Of a stretch of 64,000 bases of DNA, positions 8,491 through 16,283 are shown one piece after another. The notes below the pieces were generated by a model, which was not told the DNA's origin, made no database searches, and worked only from the letters and a program-made list of their open reading frames with translations. Position 1 is the stretch's first letter. Every line of letters starts with the position of its first letter. Source of the DNA: Niastella caeni (GTDB lineage Bacteria; Bacteroidota; Bacteroidia; Chitinophagales; Chitinophagaceae); contig NZ_STFF01000010.1 of NCBI RefSeq assembly GCF_004834005.1, forward strand, positions 151,684 through 215,683. Reading direction: 5' to 3'. A program made the position numbers and the translations under genes.

Positions 8491-9528
8491 ATGAAGTCAG
8501 TAGTTAAACAAGAAGAATTTTTAAAAAAATATAATATTGACATTAAAGTTTTTAAGGATACAACTCTCGTTTGGGAAGACCTTAATAAGATATATTTAGA
8601 CTACTGTAAGGAAATTCCGAAGCTTGAAGCCTCAGCAATTTATATTTTCAATAACCTAATGAAGGTGGCTGATGTACACTCAGTCAGGTATAGAATAAAA
8701 GATGCTGAACATGTAGTTGAAAAAGTTATCAGGAAACGGATAAAAGATCCTCAGAAAGTAATTACAATAGACAACTACAAAACTGAACTAACAGACTTAA
8801 TCGGTGTGAGAGCTCTTCACTTGTTTAAAGAGCAATGGAACTCTATACATGAATTTATAACAGCAACTTGGGACCTGAAAGAAATTCCAGTTGCTAATTT
8901 TAGAGAAGGAGATTCTGCAGAATATAAAAAAAAGTTTGAAGAAGCAGGCTGTGAATTAAAAGAGCATCCGTTTGGATATCGCTCTGTTCATTATATAGTA
9001 GAAACAAAACCAGCGAAGAAGACTTATTTTTCTGAAATTCAGGTGAGAACAATATTTGAAGAGGCTTGGAGTGAAATCGACCATACAATTCGGTATCCTT
9101 ACGATCAAGACAATCTACTATTTGGCCAGTTTCTATTAATTCTAAATAGGTTGGCAGGGAGTGCAGATGAAATGGGGACATATATTTCTTATCTAAAAAG
9201 AGAACTCCAAGAAAAAGAAAACAAACATAGGCAGGCTATAACTGAAAAAGATACCCTTATACAACAATTAGAGCAGAAAATTAAAGAGCTGAAATTAAAA
9301 GAGCCAGATTTGAAGTTTATAACTGAAGCATTGAACAAATTAAAGCTTCCCATCATTGATACTTCTGGATTTAAAGTTCCGGATTTATCTTGGTTGGACA
9401 AGATCAAGCCAATTACGTTAACTAGCTTTCCTACATTGGACTTAGAATCTTCTTCCATAACTTGGATGGATAGAATCAAAGCCTCTGATGAGAAAGGCGG
9501 CAAGTCAAAAGATAAAAAGAAAGATTGA
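8491..9528 (+). CDS. RelA/SpoT-type alarmone synthetase with coiled-coil tail
   Basis: 345 residues. The synthetase domain spans about 30-225: basic substrate-binding VRYRIK at 65-70, DLIGVRAL at 102-109, FGYRSVHY at 161-168, and EIQVRTIFEEAW at 182-193 followed by H198. Catalytic D102 and E182 are present; no HD hydrolase domain exists, so this is a small alarmone synthetase, making (p)ppGpp or, as in toxSAS/CapRel enzymes, modifying tRNA or making other alarmones. Residues about 230-270 form a charged coiled coil, and a 75-residue tail ends in a lysine-rich stretch. Placement 108 bp after hamB suggests a defence role, either as a third gene or an independent toxin. No separate antitoxin gene is evident, so the tail could be a fused regulator; that is inference. 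Confidence 0.82.
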   Translation: MKSVVKQEEFLKKYNIDIKVFKDTTLVWEDLNKIYLDYCKEIPKLEASAIYIFNNLMKVADVHSVRYRIKDAEHVVEKVIRKRIKDPQKVITIDNYKTELTDLIGVRALHLFKEQWNSIHEFITATWDLKEIPVANFREGDSAEYKKKFEEAGCELKEHPFGYRSVHYIVETKPAKKTYFSEIQVRTIFEEAWSEIDHTIRYPYDQDNLLFGQFLLILNRLAGSADEMGTYISYLKRELQEKENKHRQAITEKDTLIQQLEQKIKELKLKEPDLKFITEALNKLKLPIIDTSGFKVPDLSWLDKIKPITLTSFPTLDLESSSITWMDRIKASDEKGGKSKDKKKD

Positions 9529-10043
9529 CTATTACAATTGATTTCTAACAACATTGCATTGGTGTTTGTGGTGGCGTAACCTTAATAGTACTGTCATCGT
9601 AGACTTAATGTAAAAGCTCAATAAAAGTGTATAAAATTAAGCCTACCTTCGTAAAGCCAACGTCAACCTGAACCAACCCAGGTAAGAATAAGCCACCCTC
9701 GCTCATTGAATCGACCAAAAAATCGACCTAAAAATTAAAGCGCTGATTTTCCTAAAGATATAACGGCCGCACATATCCCGTCCGGTCCGCTGGTAAGTAG
9801 AAACGCCTTCAAGTCGTTGGATTTGAAGGCGTTTTTGTGTTCGAAATATTTCCACGTGACTAACTCCTCCTTGAAATAAACTTTGACTATCAAATAATTA
9901 GTGGGCTCGAAATGTTATAATAAAATAATCATATATTATCACCCCAATTATTCCACGCAAAGGATAACAAAGCGAGTTAAAATCTGCTTCATATGTAGAT
10001 AACGGAACATGATAACCCCCTAATACGTTTATGGTAACCCCTC
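9529..10043. other. Gap without a gene
   Basis: No credible frame. Besides the strong hairpin at 9801-9835 it holds AT-rich spacer up to the ISL3 element. The sequence just before the hairpin (about 9640-9800) is richer in G and C than its surroundings and could be a scar of an old insertion, but I recognise no gene in it. Confidence 0.5.
9801..9835 (+). terminator. Strong rho-independent terminator
   Basis: A perfect 12-bp stem, AAACGCCTTCAA at 9801-9812 with its complement at 9823-9834, a 10-base loop and a T run. It is 270 bp beyond the alarmone-synthetase gene, so it may belong to a lost gene rather than to that operon. Confidence 0.75.
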
Positions 10044-10080
10044 ATTTCGGTGATGGTGGTTCTTCGTCAGGCTTGGTGGT
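10044..10080 (+). repeat. Left inverted repeat of ISL3 element
   Basis: Matches the reverse complement of 11723-11759 at all but three positions. Confidence 0.85.
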
Positions 10081-10146
10081 CGTGTTGATTAAACGCGACT
10101 CTTTTATAATGTAATAAGAAGTTTGTAATCTCGGCAAACGAATGGA

Positions 10147-11736
10147 ATGCCATATGATGAATTAATGTTTGGGGAATCGGAAATGTTCCAGGTGATTAAT
10201 GCTGAAAAGAAAGATGGGAAGGTGTTAATCTATGTCAACAGTAAACAACCCGGAAGTAATTGTCCGGAATGTAATGACTTGAGCTCCCGTATACACAGCT
10301 ATTATACAAGAAAGATTATGGATTTGCCAATGGTAGGTAGTCAAACCTGGTTAATTCTCAACGCAAGAAAGTTTTATTGCCTCAATGTTAGTTGCGTCCG
10401 AAAAGTATTTGCAGAAAGGTTTCCAGAGCATGTAGTCACTCGTAAAACAGTTACAAAACGAGTGAATGAGAAGTTTTTAAAAATTGCTTCGTTAATGGGA
10501 GGGAATGGAGGAGTGCGAATATGTCAATTAATGAATCTCCCGACCAGTAGTTCAACCTTAATCAGATTAATACATCAACAACCCCTTGAGCAAAATACTG
10601 TTCCAAAAGTATTGGGTATTGATGACTGGGCTTTTAAAAAGGGATCTCGATATGGCACAATTATCGTTGATCTTGAGAAAAGAAAGATAATCGACTTGTT
10701 GCCTGATAGAGAAACTCATTCAGTAGAGCAGTGGCTAAAAGCACACCCTGGTGTTGAAATTGTAAGTCGAGACCGGTACGGTAACTTTGCCAATGGTGTA
10801 AAAAATGCATCTCCACACATTAAGCATGTCGCAGACCGCTGGCATCTGCTTAAAAACCTAGGTGATGCTATGCAAAAAGCATTGGATAGAAATGTTATCA
10901 TTTTAAAAGCGGCCAGACAAAGGAAGAAAACTCAAGCGCATAGCGAAATACAACCCCTGTCCGGTGTAGAAAATGAAAATGAAATAATTGATAAGGGTGT
11001 AATAGCTAAAAAGTTCTATCTAGTGAAGCAAATGCTTTTGGAGGGTAATAGTATTAAAAAAATAGCAAGGGATACGGGTGTAACACGAATCACTATCAGA
11101 AAGTGGAAATCGTTTGACGTTCTGCCTCCTAAGAGGTCACCAACAATGACCAATATGCACTTATACGATGAATTAGTAAGAGAAATGCTGGTTGAAAACC
11201 CAACTATTGAAACAAAAGCAATCTTAAAGAAAATTAAAGAGATGGGTTATAACGGATCGGTAACTATGTGCTATGAAAACATCAGAAAACTGCGAGAAAG
11301 AAAAACAAAGAATACAGAACATCAATTGTCAACAGTTTTCTGGGTGCCGCCTAAAGCCAGCAATCTTTTTTATTTAAATAGACGAGGTTTATCACAGAGC
11401 GAGAAGATGTTTATTGATACCCTATGTGCAGAAAGCAAAGAAATAAAAAGGGCTGCAAAACTCATAAGGCAATTCAAAAGTATGCTCAAGAAAAAAGACT
11501 GCTCAATGTTGAGTGTCTGGATTAATAATGCAATATCCTCAAACGTAAAAGAAATCAAAGGATTTGCAAAAGGATTGCTTTCTGACTTCGAAGCAATCGA
11601 AAATGGTGTAAAATTGCCATGGAGTAATGGTCCGGTAGAAGGCATGGTTAATAAGTTAAAAATAATCAAGCGTCAAATGTACGGCAGGGCTAGTTTTGAA
11701 CTTTTAAGGAAAAGATTAGTTAACCACCAAACCTGA
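10147..11736 (+). CDS. ISL3-family transposase
   Basis: 529 residues, full length for the family. An N-terminal zinc-finger (zf-ISL3) has CPEC near residues 39-42 and a second Cys pair in FYCLNVSCVRK near 77-87. The DDE domain begins at VLGIDDWAFKKG (about 155-166), continues with VSRDRYGNFANG near 210 and VADRWHLLKN, and ends with GPVEGMVNKLK holding the acidic residue near 498. A helix-turn-helix lies near 295-325 (NSIKKIARDTGVTRITIRKWK). It would cut and rejoin the element's ends. No frameshift or missing residue is seen, so the element may still be mobile. Confidence 0.93.
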   Translation: MPYDELMFGESEMFQVINAEKKDGKVLIYVNSKQPGSNCPECNDLSSRIHSYYTRKIMDLPMVGSQTWLILNARKFYCLNVSCVRKVFAERFPEHVVTRKTVTKRVNEKFLKIASLMGGNGGVRICQLMNLPTSSSTLIRLIHQQPLEQNTVPKVLGIDDWAFKKGSRYGTIIVDLEKRKIIDLLPDRETHSVEQWLKAHPGVEIVSRDRYGNFANGVKNASPHIKHVADRWHLLKNLGDAMQKALDRNVIILKAARQRKKTQAHSEIQPLSGVENENEIIDKGVIAKKFYLVKQMLLEGNSIKKIARDTGVTRITIRKWKSFDVLPPKRSPTMTNMHLYDELVREMLVENPTIETKAILKKIKEMGYNGSVTMCYENIRKLRERKTKNTEHQLSTVFWVPPKASNLFYLNRRGLSQSEKMFIDTLCAESKEIKRAAKLIRQFKSMLKKKDCSMLSVWINNAISSNVKEIKGFAKGLLSDFEAIENGVKLPWSNGPVEGMVNKLKIIKRQMYGRASFELLRKRLVNHQT

Positions 11737-11759
11737 CGAAGAACCACCTTCGCCGAAAT
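11723..11759 (-). repeat. Right inverted repeat of ISL3 element
   Basis: Partner of 10044-10080; the last codons and stop of the transposase gene overlap it. Confidence 0.85.
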
Positions 11760-11866
11760 TTACACTTCATATTTTTGAGACGGCTGCTTTTTGATTTTAT
11801 AACTTTTTCTTTTCCTTTGATCCAAAGCGAGCAGGAAATTGAATTGAGATAGGGCCTCCGCGGTGA

Positions 11867-12253
11867 TTGGATATATTAAAGATGGCCATTTGCAAAGGGT
11901 CATTATATTTGGTACCTTTACATCACGTTAGTTATAAGTGGGTAAATGAATTGATGCCGAATTGCGCGGTTAAAAATTTCCAATTATGGCTGGCTGTCGA
12001 TTTTGCATCCAAAAGGTGGAGGCAGGATTGGAGTAGATTGAAAAAGGTCTTTGTAGTATTGTTTTTTTTAGGTTTAACGATTTATTATGGTAAACATGTG
12101 AAAGAATCCGTTGTTTCATTATTCGATAATTCCCCTGTCATTGAGCAGGTACAAAAAAACACAAAGGAGGTGAACATGAATAATAAATACTCAAACAGAA
12201 TAGTGGTAATTGAACCTACAAAGACAATATCAAAACATCCTGCTAATCATTAA
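11867..12253 (+). CDS. Small unknown membrane protein
   Basis: 128 residues at most; the more likely start is an internal methionine around 11954, giving about 99 residues. A basic, Trp-rich segment (KRWRQDWSRLKKV) precedes one hydrophobic helix (VFVVLFFLGLTIYYG), then a soluble tail ending in RIVVIEPTKTISKHPANH. Family not recognised. A good terminator follows the stop codon by six bases, which supports a real transcript. It lies just beyond the insertion sequence and may be cargo of an older mobile element. Confidence 0.5.
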   Translation: MDILKMAICKGSLYLVPLHHVSYKWVNELMPNCAVKNFQLWLAVDFASKRWRQDWSRLKKVFVVLFFLGLTIYYGKHVKESVVSLFDNSPVIEQVQKNTKEVNMNNKYSNRIVVIEPTKTISKHPANH

Positions 12254-12259
12254 AGATAG

Positions 12260-12289
12260 AATAGCCTGCTTAGCGAGGCTATTTTTTTT
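12260..12289 (+). terminator. Rho-independent terminator
   Basis: AATAGCCT at 12260-12267 pairs with AGGCTATT at 12276-12283 around an eight-base loop and runs into eight T residues. Confidence 0.8.
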
Positions 12290-12342
12290 AATTGCATTAG
12301 GATACCCGCTATAGAGACAAACCAATGTAACAGCTGTTTATG

Positions 12343-13050
12343 TTAGATTATAATATCAGGTTCTTTAAAATCCAGTTTCCCAATTATAACATCGTCAGGT
12401 ATTGAGTAATATCCAAATTTGTCACTTTTTTTTGAAAAGATGCCGAATGTATTATTGTCTAACCATTTAGTATTTTTTGCCATTTCGTAAGCAATGTCAT
12501 AACAAAACCAATTTCTATTTTTAAAAAGTGTGACTGTTTTTGTACTATCACCAGTTTTTAATAATAAATTCAAGGTGGTTGTTTGCTCATTTTTTTCGAT
12601 TATAACTTGGCCTATCCTTTTTTTATCTCTCGACATTTTTGCCGGGTATACTATTTTAAATTCAAAATCACATTCAATGATATCGATATACGCTTTTTCG
12701 AAAACTGTCCTGTCCCAACCGTATTCGTCACTTAATTGAATTGTTGCTGTTTGAATTATGTCAAGAATGTATTTATATCTTCCTTTCCTATCAAGAGAAA
12801 CATATTCGTCATGGCTATAAAAAGGAGCAATTGAAACTATTGATCCATTTTTCCATGTCCGATTCCAAATGTTATGATAGGCTGGTTGGATTGTTATTCT
12901 GGTAGTTTTAGGAGGTTTATAACCATTCATCTTCTGAACATACAAATCACTTACATAATTTTTTAATGAAATATCCTCCCAATATTCAGGTGTGTCGTTT
13001 TTGTATGGAGTCGGAGTATATAATGTTATGTCAGAGAATGGTGCTCCCAT
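12343..13050 (-). CDS. Unknown soluble protein
   Basis: 235 residues, no recognised family, signal peptide or membrane segment. It is rich in aromatic and charged residues, with alternating beta-type stretches such as RIGQVIIEKNEQTTTLNLLLK and a C-terminal WLDNNTFGIFSKKSDKFGYY. It is convergent with the small membrane-protein gene and has strongly AT-rich codon use like the rest of the island. The start at 13050 is the first ATG after AT-rich spacer. Confidence 0.6.
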   Translation of the reverse strand: MGAPFSDITLYTPTPYKNDTPEYWEDISLKNYVSDLYVQKMNGYKPPKTTRITIQPAYHNIWNRTWKNGSIVSIAPFYSHDEYVSLDRKGRYKYILDIIQTATIQLSDEYGWDRTVFEKAYIDIIECDFEFKIVYPAKMSRDKKRIGQVIIEKNEQTTTLNLLLKTGDSTKTVTLFKNRNWFCYDIAYEMAKNTKWLDNNTFGIFSKKSDKFGYYSIPDDVIIGKLDFKEPDIII

Positions 13051-13399
13051 AAAAAATTATTGCTAACGAATCGGTATTTGCGATGGCAAGATATTAGCAT
13101 TTTGTCACGCCGTACCGAAGCTGATTGTTGTTTTATTGTTGAAGATAATATTTATCGATTAATTATTAACGTCAAGCCGCGAACAGAAGGTGACTAAAAA
13201 TATAAAAGCTCATTGTTTATCTCGTATTTCGGCGTTATTCGTCTGACAAAATATTTTGTTCGAACCGAATCCCCATTACTTGTCAAGGATTCTTTTTTAA
13301 GTTGTCTTTTGAAATTCCGGAAAATACTTATTGGAAAAGTCTACTATATTATGGAGTTCTGTCGCAAACCGGTTCGAAAGTTGTAACCTACAGCCCGCA

Positions 13400-13431
13400 A
13401 AAAAGGTTCATCAGCAATGATGGACCTTTTT
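13400..13431 (+). terminator. Terminator-like hairpin
   Basis: AAAAAGGTTCATC at 13400-13412 pairs with GATGGACCTTTTT at 13419-13431 (one G-U). No intact gene precedes it; it may be what is left behind a lost tRNA or integrated element. Confidence 0.65.
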
Positions 13432-13469
13432 GCATTTTATACCACTTTACTTTTAGCCGGTTGATTCAA

Positions 13470-13490
13470 GGAATCAAGTCACATTCCTGG
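13470..13490 (+). repeat. Dispersed repeat, GGGATCAAGT family
   Basis: GGAATCAAGTCACATTCC is one of at least five copies in the window; the others are at 18022-18041 and 18075-18100 (inverted) and at 63706-63722 and 63725-63740. Confidence 0.65.
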
Positions 13491-13544
13491 GGGATTATAA
13501 ATTGGGCTCCTTGAGCTATTCCAGTGTTAAGGTTTGCCAGGTCG

Positions 13545-14027
13545 CAACTAACCATTTATGTTTCAATCTTAACTTTTTATGCATTATCACTCGCTTTTTT
13601 CATAGTATCCATAGCTTTTTTTGCATCATCACTCGCCTTTTTTAGTGCTCCTTTACTCATTCTATTTGTATCAATTGCCTTTTATGACTCGTCACTAGCC
13701 TACTTTAGAACGTGAGTAGCCTAATATGGTGTACTAATAGCTTATGTACGATCGTATGTTGCTTACTTACAATCTGAAATTGGCTATTTGTGTGGCAAAA
13801 AAAACTATTAATGCACTGAAATTGCGAAGGGATGCGCTAAAATAAGCGAGGTACGCGCCAAAATAAGCTACTGGTGAGCCACAGTTAGCTTTGGATGAGT
13901 CATAAAAGGCAAGGGGCGCACTATAAAAAGCAACTTATGTACTAATTAAAGCGAGGGTTGCACCATAAAAGGCTACAGTTGTTTCAAACAAGGCTACATT
14001 AGCTCCAATGTTTGCAATTCCGGCCAA
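13545..14027. repeat. Degenerate 21-bp-period array 1, inverted halves
   Basis: About 23 consecutive units of 21 bp without a single phase slip (unit boundaries at 13587 plus multiples of 21). Units differ widely but keep a GC dinucleotide at positions 7-8 and a T-rich or A-rich block after it. In units up to about 13775 the core on the plus strand is CTCGCTTTTTT-like; from about 13818 the same core appears on the minus strand, for example CTCGCTTATTTTAGC read from 13839 down. Unit 13629-13649 and the reverse complement across 13840 agree at 15 of 21 positions. No constant repeat separated by unique spacers, so it is not a CRISPR. Short open frames inside it repeat every seven residues only because 21 is divisible by three. 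Confidence 0.8.
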
Positions 14028-14047
14028 AGTGATGAACATTTGTGTGA

Positions 14048-14302
14048 ATTCCTTTAAAAAGACCGGGTGAAAAGAAAGATCATTGCGCCGATCGATCTTA
14101 CCGATTAATTGCCACCATTTACCAAACTGATCTCTCCGCGCATCCTCACTTCATCGAATACCGTGACCTATATGTATTGGGTTGTTTAACTGGCTTACGG
14201 TTCTCCGATTTCTCTACCTTAAAACCTGAAGATCTGCAACGGGATATGTTATATAAAAAGCAGGAGAAATCAGATCCCTGGGTTATTATAGGATGCGGTT
14301 AG
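14048..14302 (+). pseudogene. Tyrosine recombinase (integrase) remnant
   Basis: An 84-codon open stretch without a start, bounded by stops. It reads KRPGEKK, then IYQTDLSAHPHFIEYRDL, then LGCLTGLRFSDFSTLKPEDL, which is the beginning of the catalytic domain of Bacteroidota phage-type integrases, including the conserved arginine of the TGLR motif. The downstream HxxR and tyrosine motifs are absent; the frame ends 40 residues later. It starts about 20 bp after array 1. Confidence 0.8.
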
Positions 14303-14465
14303 TACAAACCGATACTAAAATTGTTTTAAATAAAGACATTAACCATTAATCAATAAACTATGCAGACTAATCACCATTGTACCCAGTTATTGCTTGATAT
14401 TAATCAAGCATCGCGAAAAGCCGATATGTGGTTGCTCGGATGGTTAACCAGGAGCGATTAGATTT

Positions 14466-14492
14466 CAGTTGTCAAGGACAACTTGACAACTG
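14466..14492. promoter_or_regulatory. Perfect inverted repeat upstream of the ORF6N gene
   Basis: CAGTTGTCAAG at 14466-14476 and its exact complement at 14482-14492 around a five-base loop. It ends 58 bp before the chosen ORF6N start, a position suited to an operator or a leader hairpin. No T run follows, so a terminator is unlikely. Confidence 0.6.
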
Positions 14493-14550
14493 ACTTGGTT
14501 AATCGTTGCCTGAGCGGACAGAAACTTTTTTACAGTTTAAATATAGTAAA

Positions 14551-15105
14551 ATGGAAATTATTCAAAGTATTCAAGATAGAATTTATGAAATAAGGGGCGA
14601 AAGAGTGATGCTTGACAGGGATCTGGCTGCCCTTTACGATGTAGAAACAAGAATATTTAACCAGTCTGTAAAGCGGAATGGAAAGCGTTTCCCTGCCGAT
14701 TTTATGTTTCAACTAACAAGAGACGAGTGGGAAAGTGTAAGATTGCAGATGGAGAGTTCACAGAAAAGTATGTCATCACAAATTGTGATGACATACCCAA
14801 GTAGGCGCCCCAATAGTGCGTTGCCCTATGCTTTTACTGAACAGGGCGTTGCTATGCTAAGCGGCATACTAAATAGTGATCGGGCAATAAACATGAACAT
14901 TGCTATCATGAGAGCTTTTATTCAAATAAGGCGGGTTGTCTATAAGGAAAACGACCTGGTAGAACAATTAAAACAAATTAAAGAGCGCTTAGGCGAACAT
15001 GATGTCCAACTCAACCAAATTTATGATGCCCTGGAAAACTTGCTGGATGAAAAAGCGGAACAAAGGAAATGGGAAGATAGGGATAGAATAGGATTTAAAA
15101 GGTAG
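14551..15105 (+). CDS. ORF6N-domain DNA-binding protein
   Basis: 184 residues from the methionine at 14551; the longer frame from 14506 adds an unconserved leader. The ORF6N domain fills residues about 5-90: IRGERVMLDRDLAALYDV, then NQSVKRNGKRFPADFMFQLT, the family hallmark. The C-terminal part (ALPYAFTEQGVAML, then a coiled coil EQLKQIKERLGEHD) is standard for the stand-alone bacterial form. ORF6N proteins come from phage and mobile elements and are thought to bind DNA; the exact role is unknown. It fits the integration-scarred region. The truncated GGDEF gene follows 53 bp later. Confidence 0.9.
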   Translation: MEIIQSIQDRIYEIRGERVMLDRDLAALYDVETRIFNQSVKRNGKRFPADFMFQLTRDEWESVRLQMESSQKSMSSQIVMTYPSRRPNSALPYAFTEQGVAMLSGILNSDRAINMNIAIMRAFIQIRRVVYKENDLVEQLKQIKERLGEHDVQLNQIYDALENLLDEKAEQRKWEDRDRIGFKR

Positions 15106-15158
15106 AGTTGTACCATTGTTTATTAATTAACTTAAAAGTGATTTTAATTAGGGGTTAC

Positions 15159-15749
15159 ATGAACAGAATGTGGGACTATATTAGTAAATCTATTGGAAAA
15201 TTCAGACAAGATGCTTTGTCAAAATTTATTTATGATATAGGTAAATATGTAGGAGCAGGGTTGCTCACTTTATTTTTGGCAAAGATTATTCCAGCCGATA
15301 CATCTTTTAGCAGCATTATTAACAAGAGTATAAGTTTGACCGTAATTAATTTTACGCTTTTACTAATAATTTCTATAGTGTTTACCTTATTATCTACCCG
15401 CTTTTATTTGCGGAAAAAGTTTAAAAAATTACAGGAAGATACTTATACAGATGAATTAACTGGGTTGCTTAATGAAAAAGCATTTAAAGATCTTATGCCC
15501 AAAACCATTGAAATATGCCGAAAACAAAACATTAAATTATCACTTATTATTATTGATATTGATGATTTCAAGCTGTTTAATAAACAATATAATTATCAAA
15601 TTGCTAATAAAGTTTTATCAAAAGTTGGTACTCTATTGAAGTCAGATAGCAGGGCTACAGACATTACATTTAGACAATTCTTCAAGGGAGATTCTTTCAA
15701 AAAGCACGGATTGGGCCACTTCCCAAAACAAAAAAATGTCAAAACGTAA
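15159..15749 (+). pseudogene. Truncated membrane GGDEF protein
   Basis: 196 residues from the methionine at 15159, which has GGGG eight bases upstream. Two hydrophobic segments (about 31-45 and 62-87) precede a GGDEF domain that opens canonically with YTDELTGLLNEKAF and continues with IIDIDDFKLFN. Where the R-x-GGDEF signature should fall, the sequence reads FRQFFKGDSF, and the reading then becomes an unrelated 16-residue tail (KKHGLGHFPKQ...) ending at a stop. The last half of the domain is missing, so cyclase activity is not expected. A terminator follows at once. The break probably marks a recombination junction. Confidence 0.75.
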
Positions 15750-15754
15750 TAAAA

Positions 15755-15784
15755 CCTGCAAAATCAATGATTTGCAGGCTTTTT
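15755..15784 (+). terminator. Rho-independent terminator
   Basis: CCTGCAAA at 15755-15762 pairs with TTTGCAGG at 15771-15778, followed by T residues. It ends the truncated GGDEF transcript and faces the VOC gene. Confidence 0.8.
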
Positions 15785-15806
15785 GCTTTAATTGGTACGC
15801 TAATGC

Positions 15807-16226
15807 TTATCTGCTATTCAACTTTCCGTCAAACTTTTTGATAGCTTCTGCCGTAATTGGCGTAAAGAAATTAACAAGGTTTCCATCCGGGTCACGGAAT
15901 AAAAACGACCTGTTTCCCCAGGGCATTGTTGTAGGTTTCTGCACAATGCATTGCTGAAGAAAATCAGCCAGCCTTTTGTAATCGTTATCTACATCTTTAG
16001 TGATAAATTCTATTATGGCTGTTCGATTCTGTGCGGCTTTTGCAACCTCGTCACCTCCAAATAGCTGTAACGTTCTGGTACTCCCAATTGCCAAAGTGGC
16101 CCATTGGGTTTGCAGTTCGGCAAAATCATCGGTGTATTGTATTGCAGATATACCAGTAATATGATTGTAAAATTCAACCAGTTTTTTTACATCGGCCGTA
16201 ATAATTCTAACTGACATCAGGTTCAT
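15807..16226 (-). CDS. VOC (glyoxalase/bleomycin-resistance fold) protein
   Basis: 139 residues from the methionine at 16226; nine more upstream residues are open but unlikely. Paired beta-alpha-beta-beta-beta modules are visible: VRIITADVKKLVEFYNHITG at the start and FLFRDPDGNLVNFFTP near the end, the usual C-terminal VOC signature. Such proteins bind a metal and act as lyases, dioxygenases or resistance proteins; the substrate cannot be told. A WYL regulator lies 58 bp upstream on the same strand, so the two likely form an operon. Confidence 0.85.
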   Translation of the reverse strand: MNLMSVRIITADVKKLVEFYNHITGISAIQYTDDFAELQTQWATLAIGSTRTLQLFGGDEVAKAAQNRTAIIEFITKDVDNDYKRLADFLQQCIVQKPTTMPWGNRSFLFRDPDGNLVNFFTPITAEAIKKFDGKLNSR

Positions 16227-16283
16227 AATACTGTTTTTTAATGGGTAATACATGTTCTTTGTTGCAGCAAAGATGAAACAGGC

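Larger units (their letters stand above)
10044..11759 (+). mobile_element. ISL3-family insertion sequence
   Basis: A 1.7-kb element bounded by nearly perfect 37-bp inverted repeats at 10044-10080 and 11723-11759; the shared core reads GGTGGTTCTTCGTCAGG with only three differences over the repeat. One transposase gene fills the element and its stop codon lies inside the right repeat. The flanking eight bases (AACCCCTC left, TTACACTT right) do not match, so no target duplication is visible, meaning either the true ends are slightly further in or the flanks have rearranged. Confidence 0.85.
13051..13544. other. Gap with a hairpin and a dispersed repeat
   Basis: No gene supported. A terminator-like hairpin is at 13400-13431 and a copy of a short dispersed repeat at 13470-13490. 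The open frame at 13302-13514 crosses both and has no family features. Confidence 0.55.

Noticed and set aside
13360..13400. tRNA gene suggested by GGTTCGAA before a terminator
   Set aside because: The bases around GGTTCGAA do not form a T-arm stem and no acceptor or anticodon arms could be built.
13545..14027. CRISPR array or coiled-coil gene in the 21-bp repeats
   Set aside because: No constant repeat alternating with unique spacers and no cas genes. Heptad-like readings on both strands are broken by stops and arise because 21 is a multiple of three.
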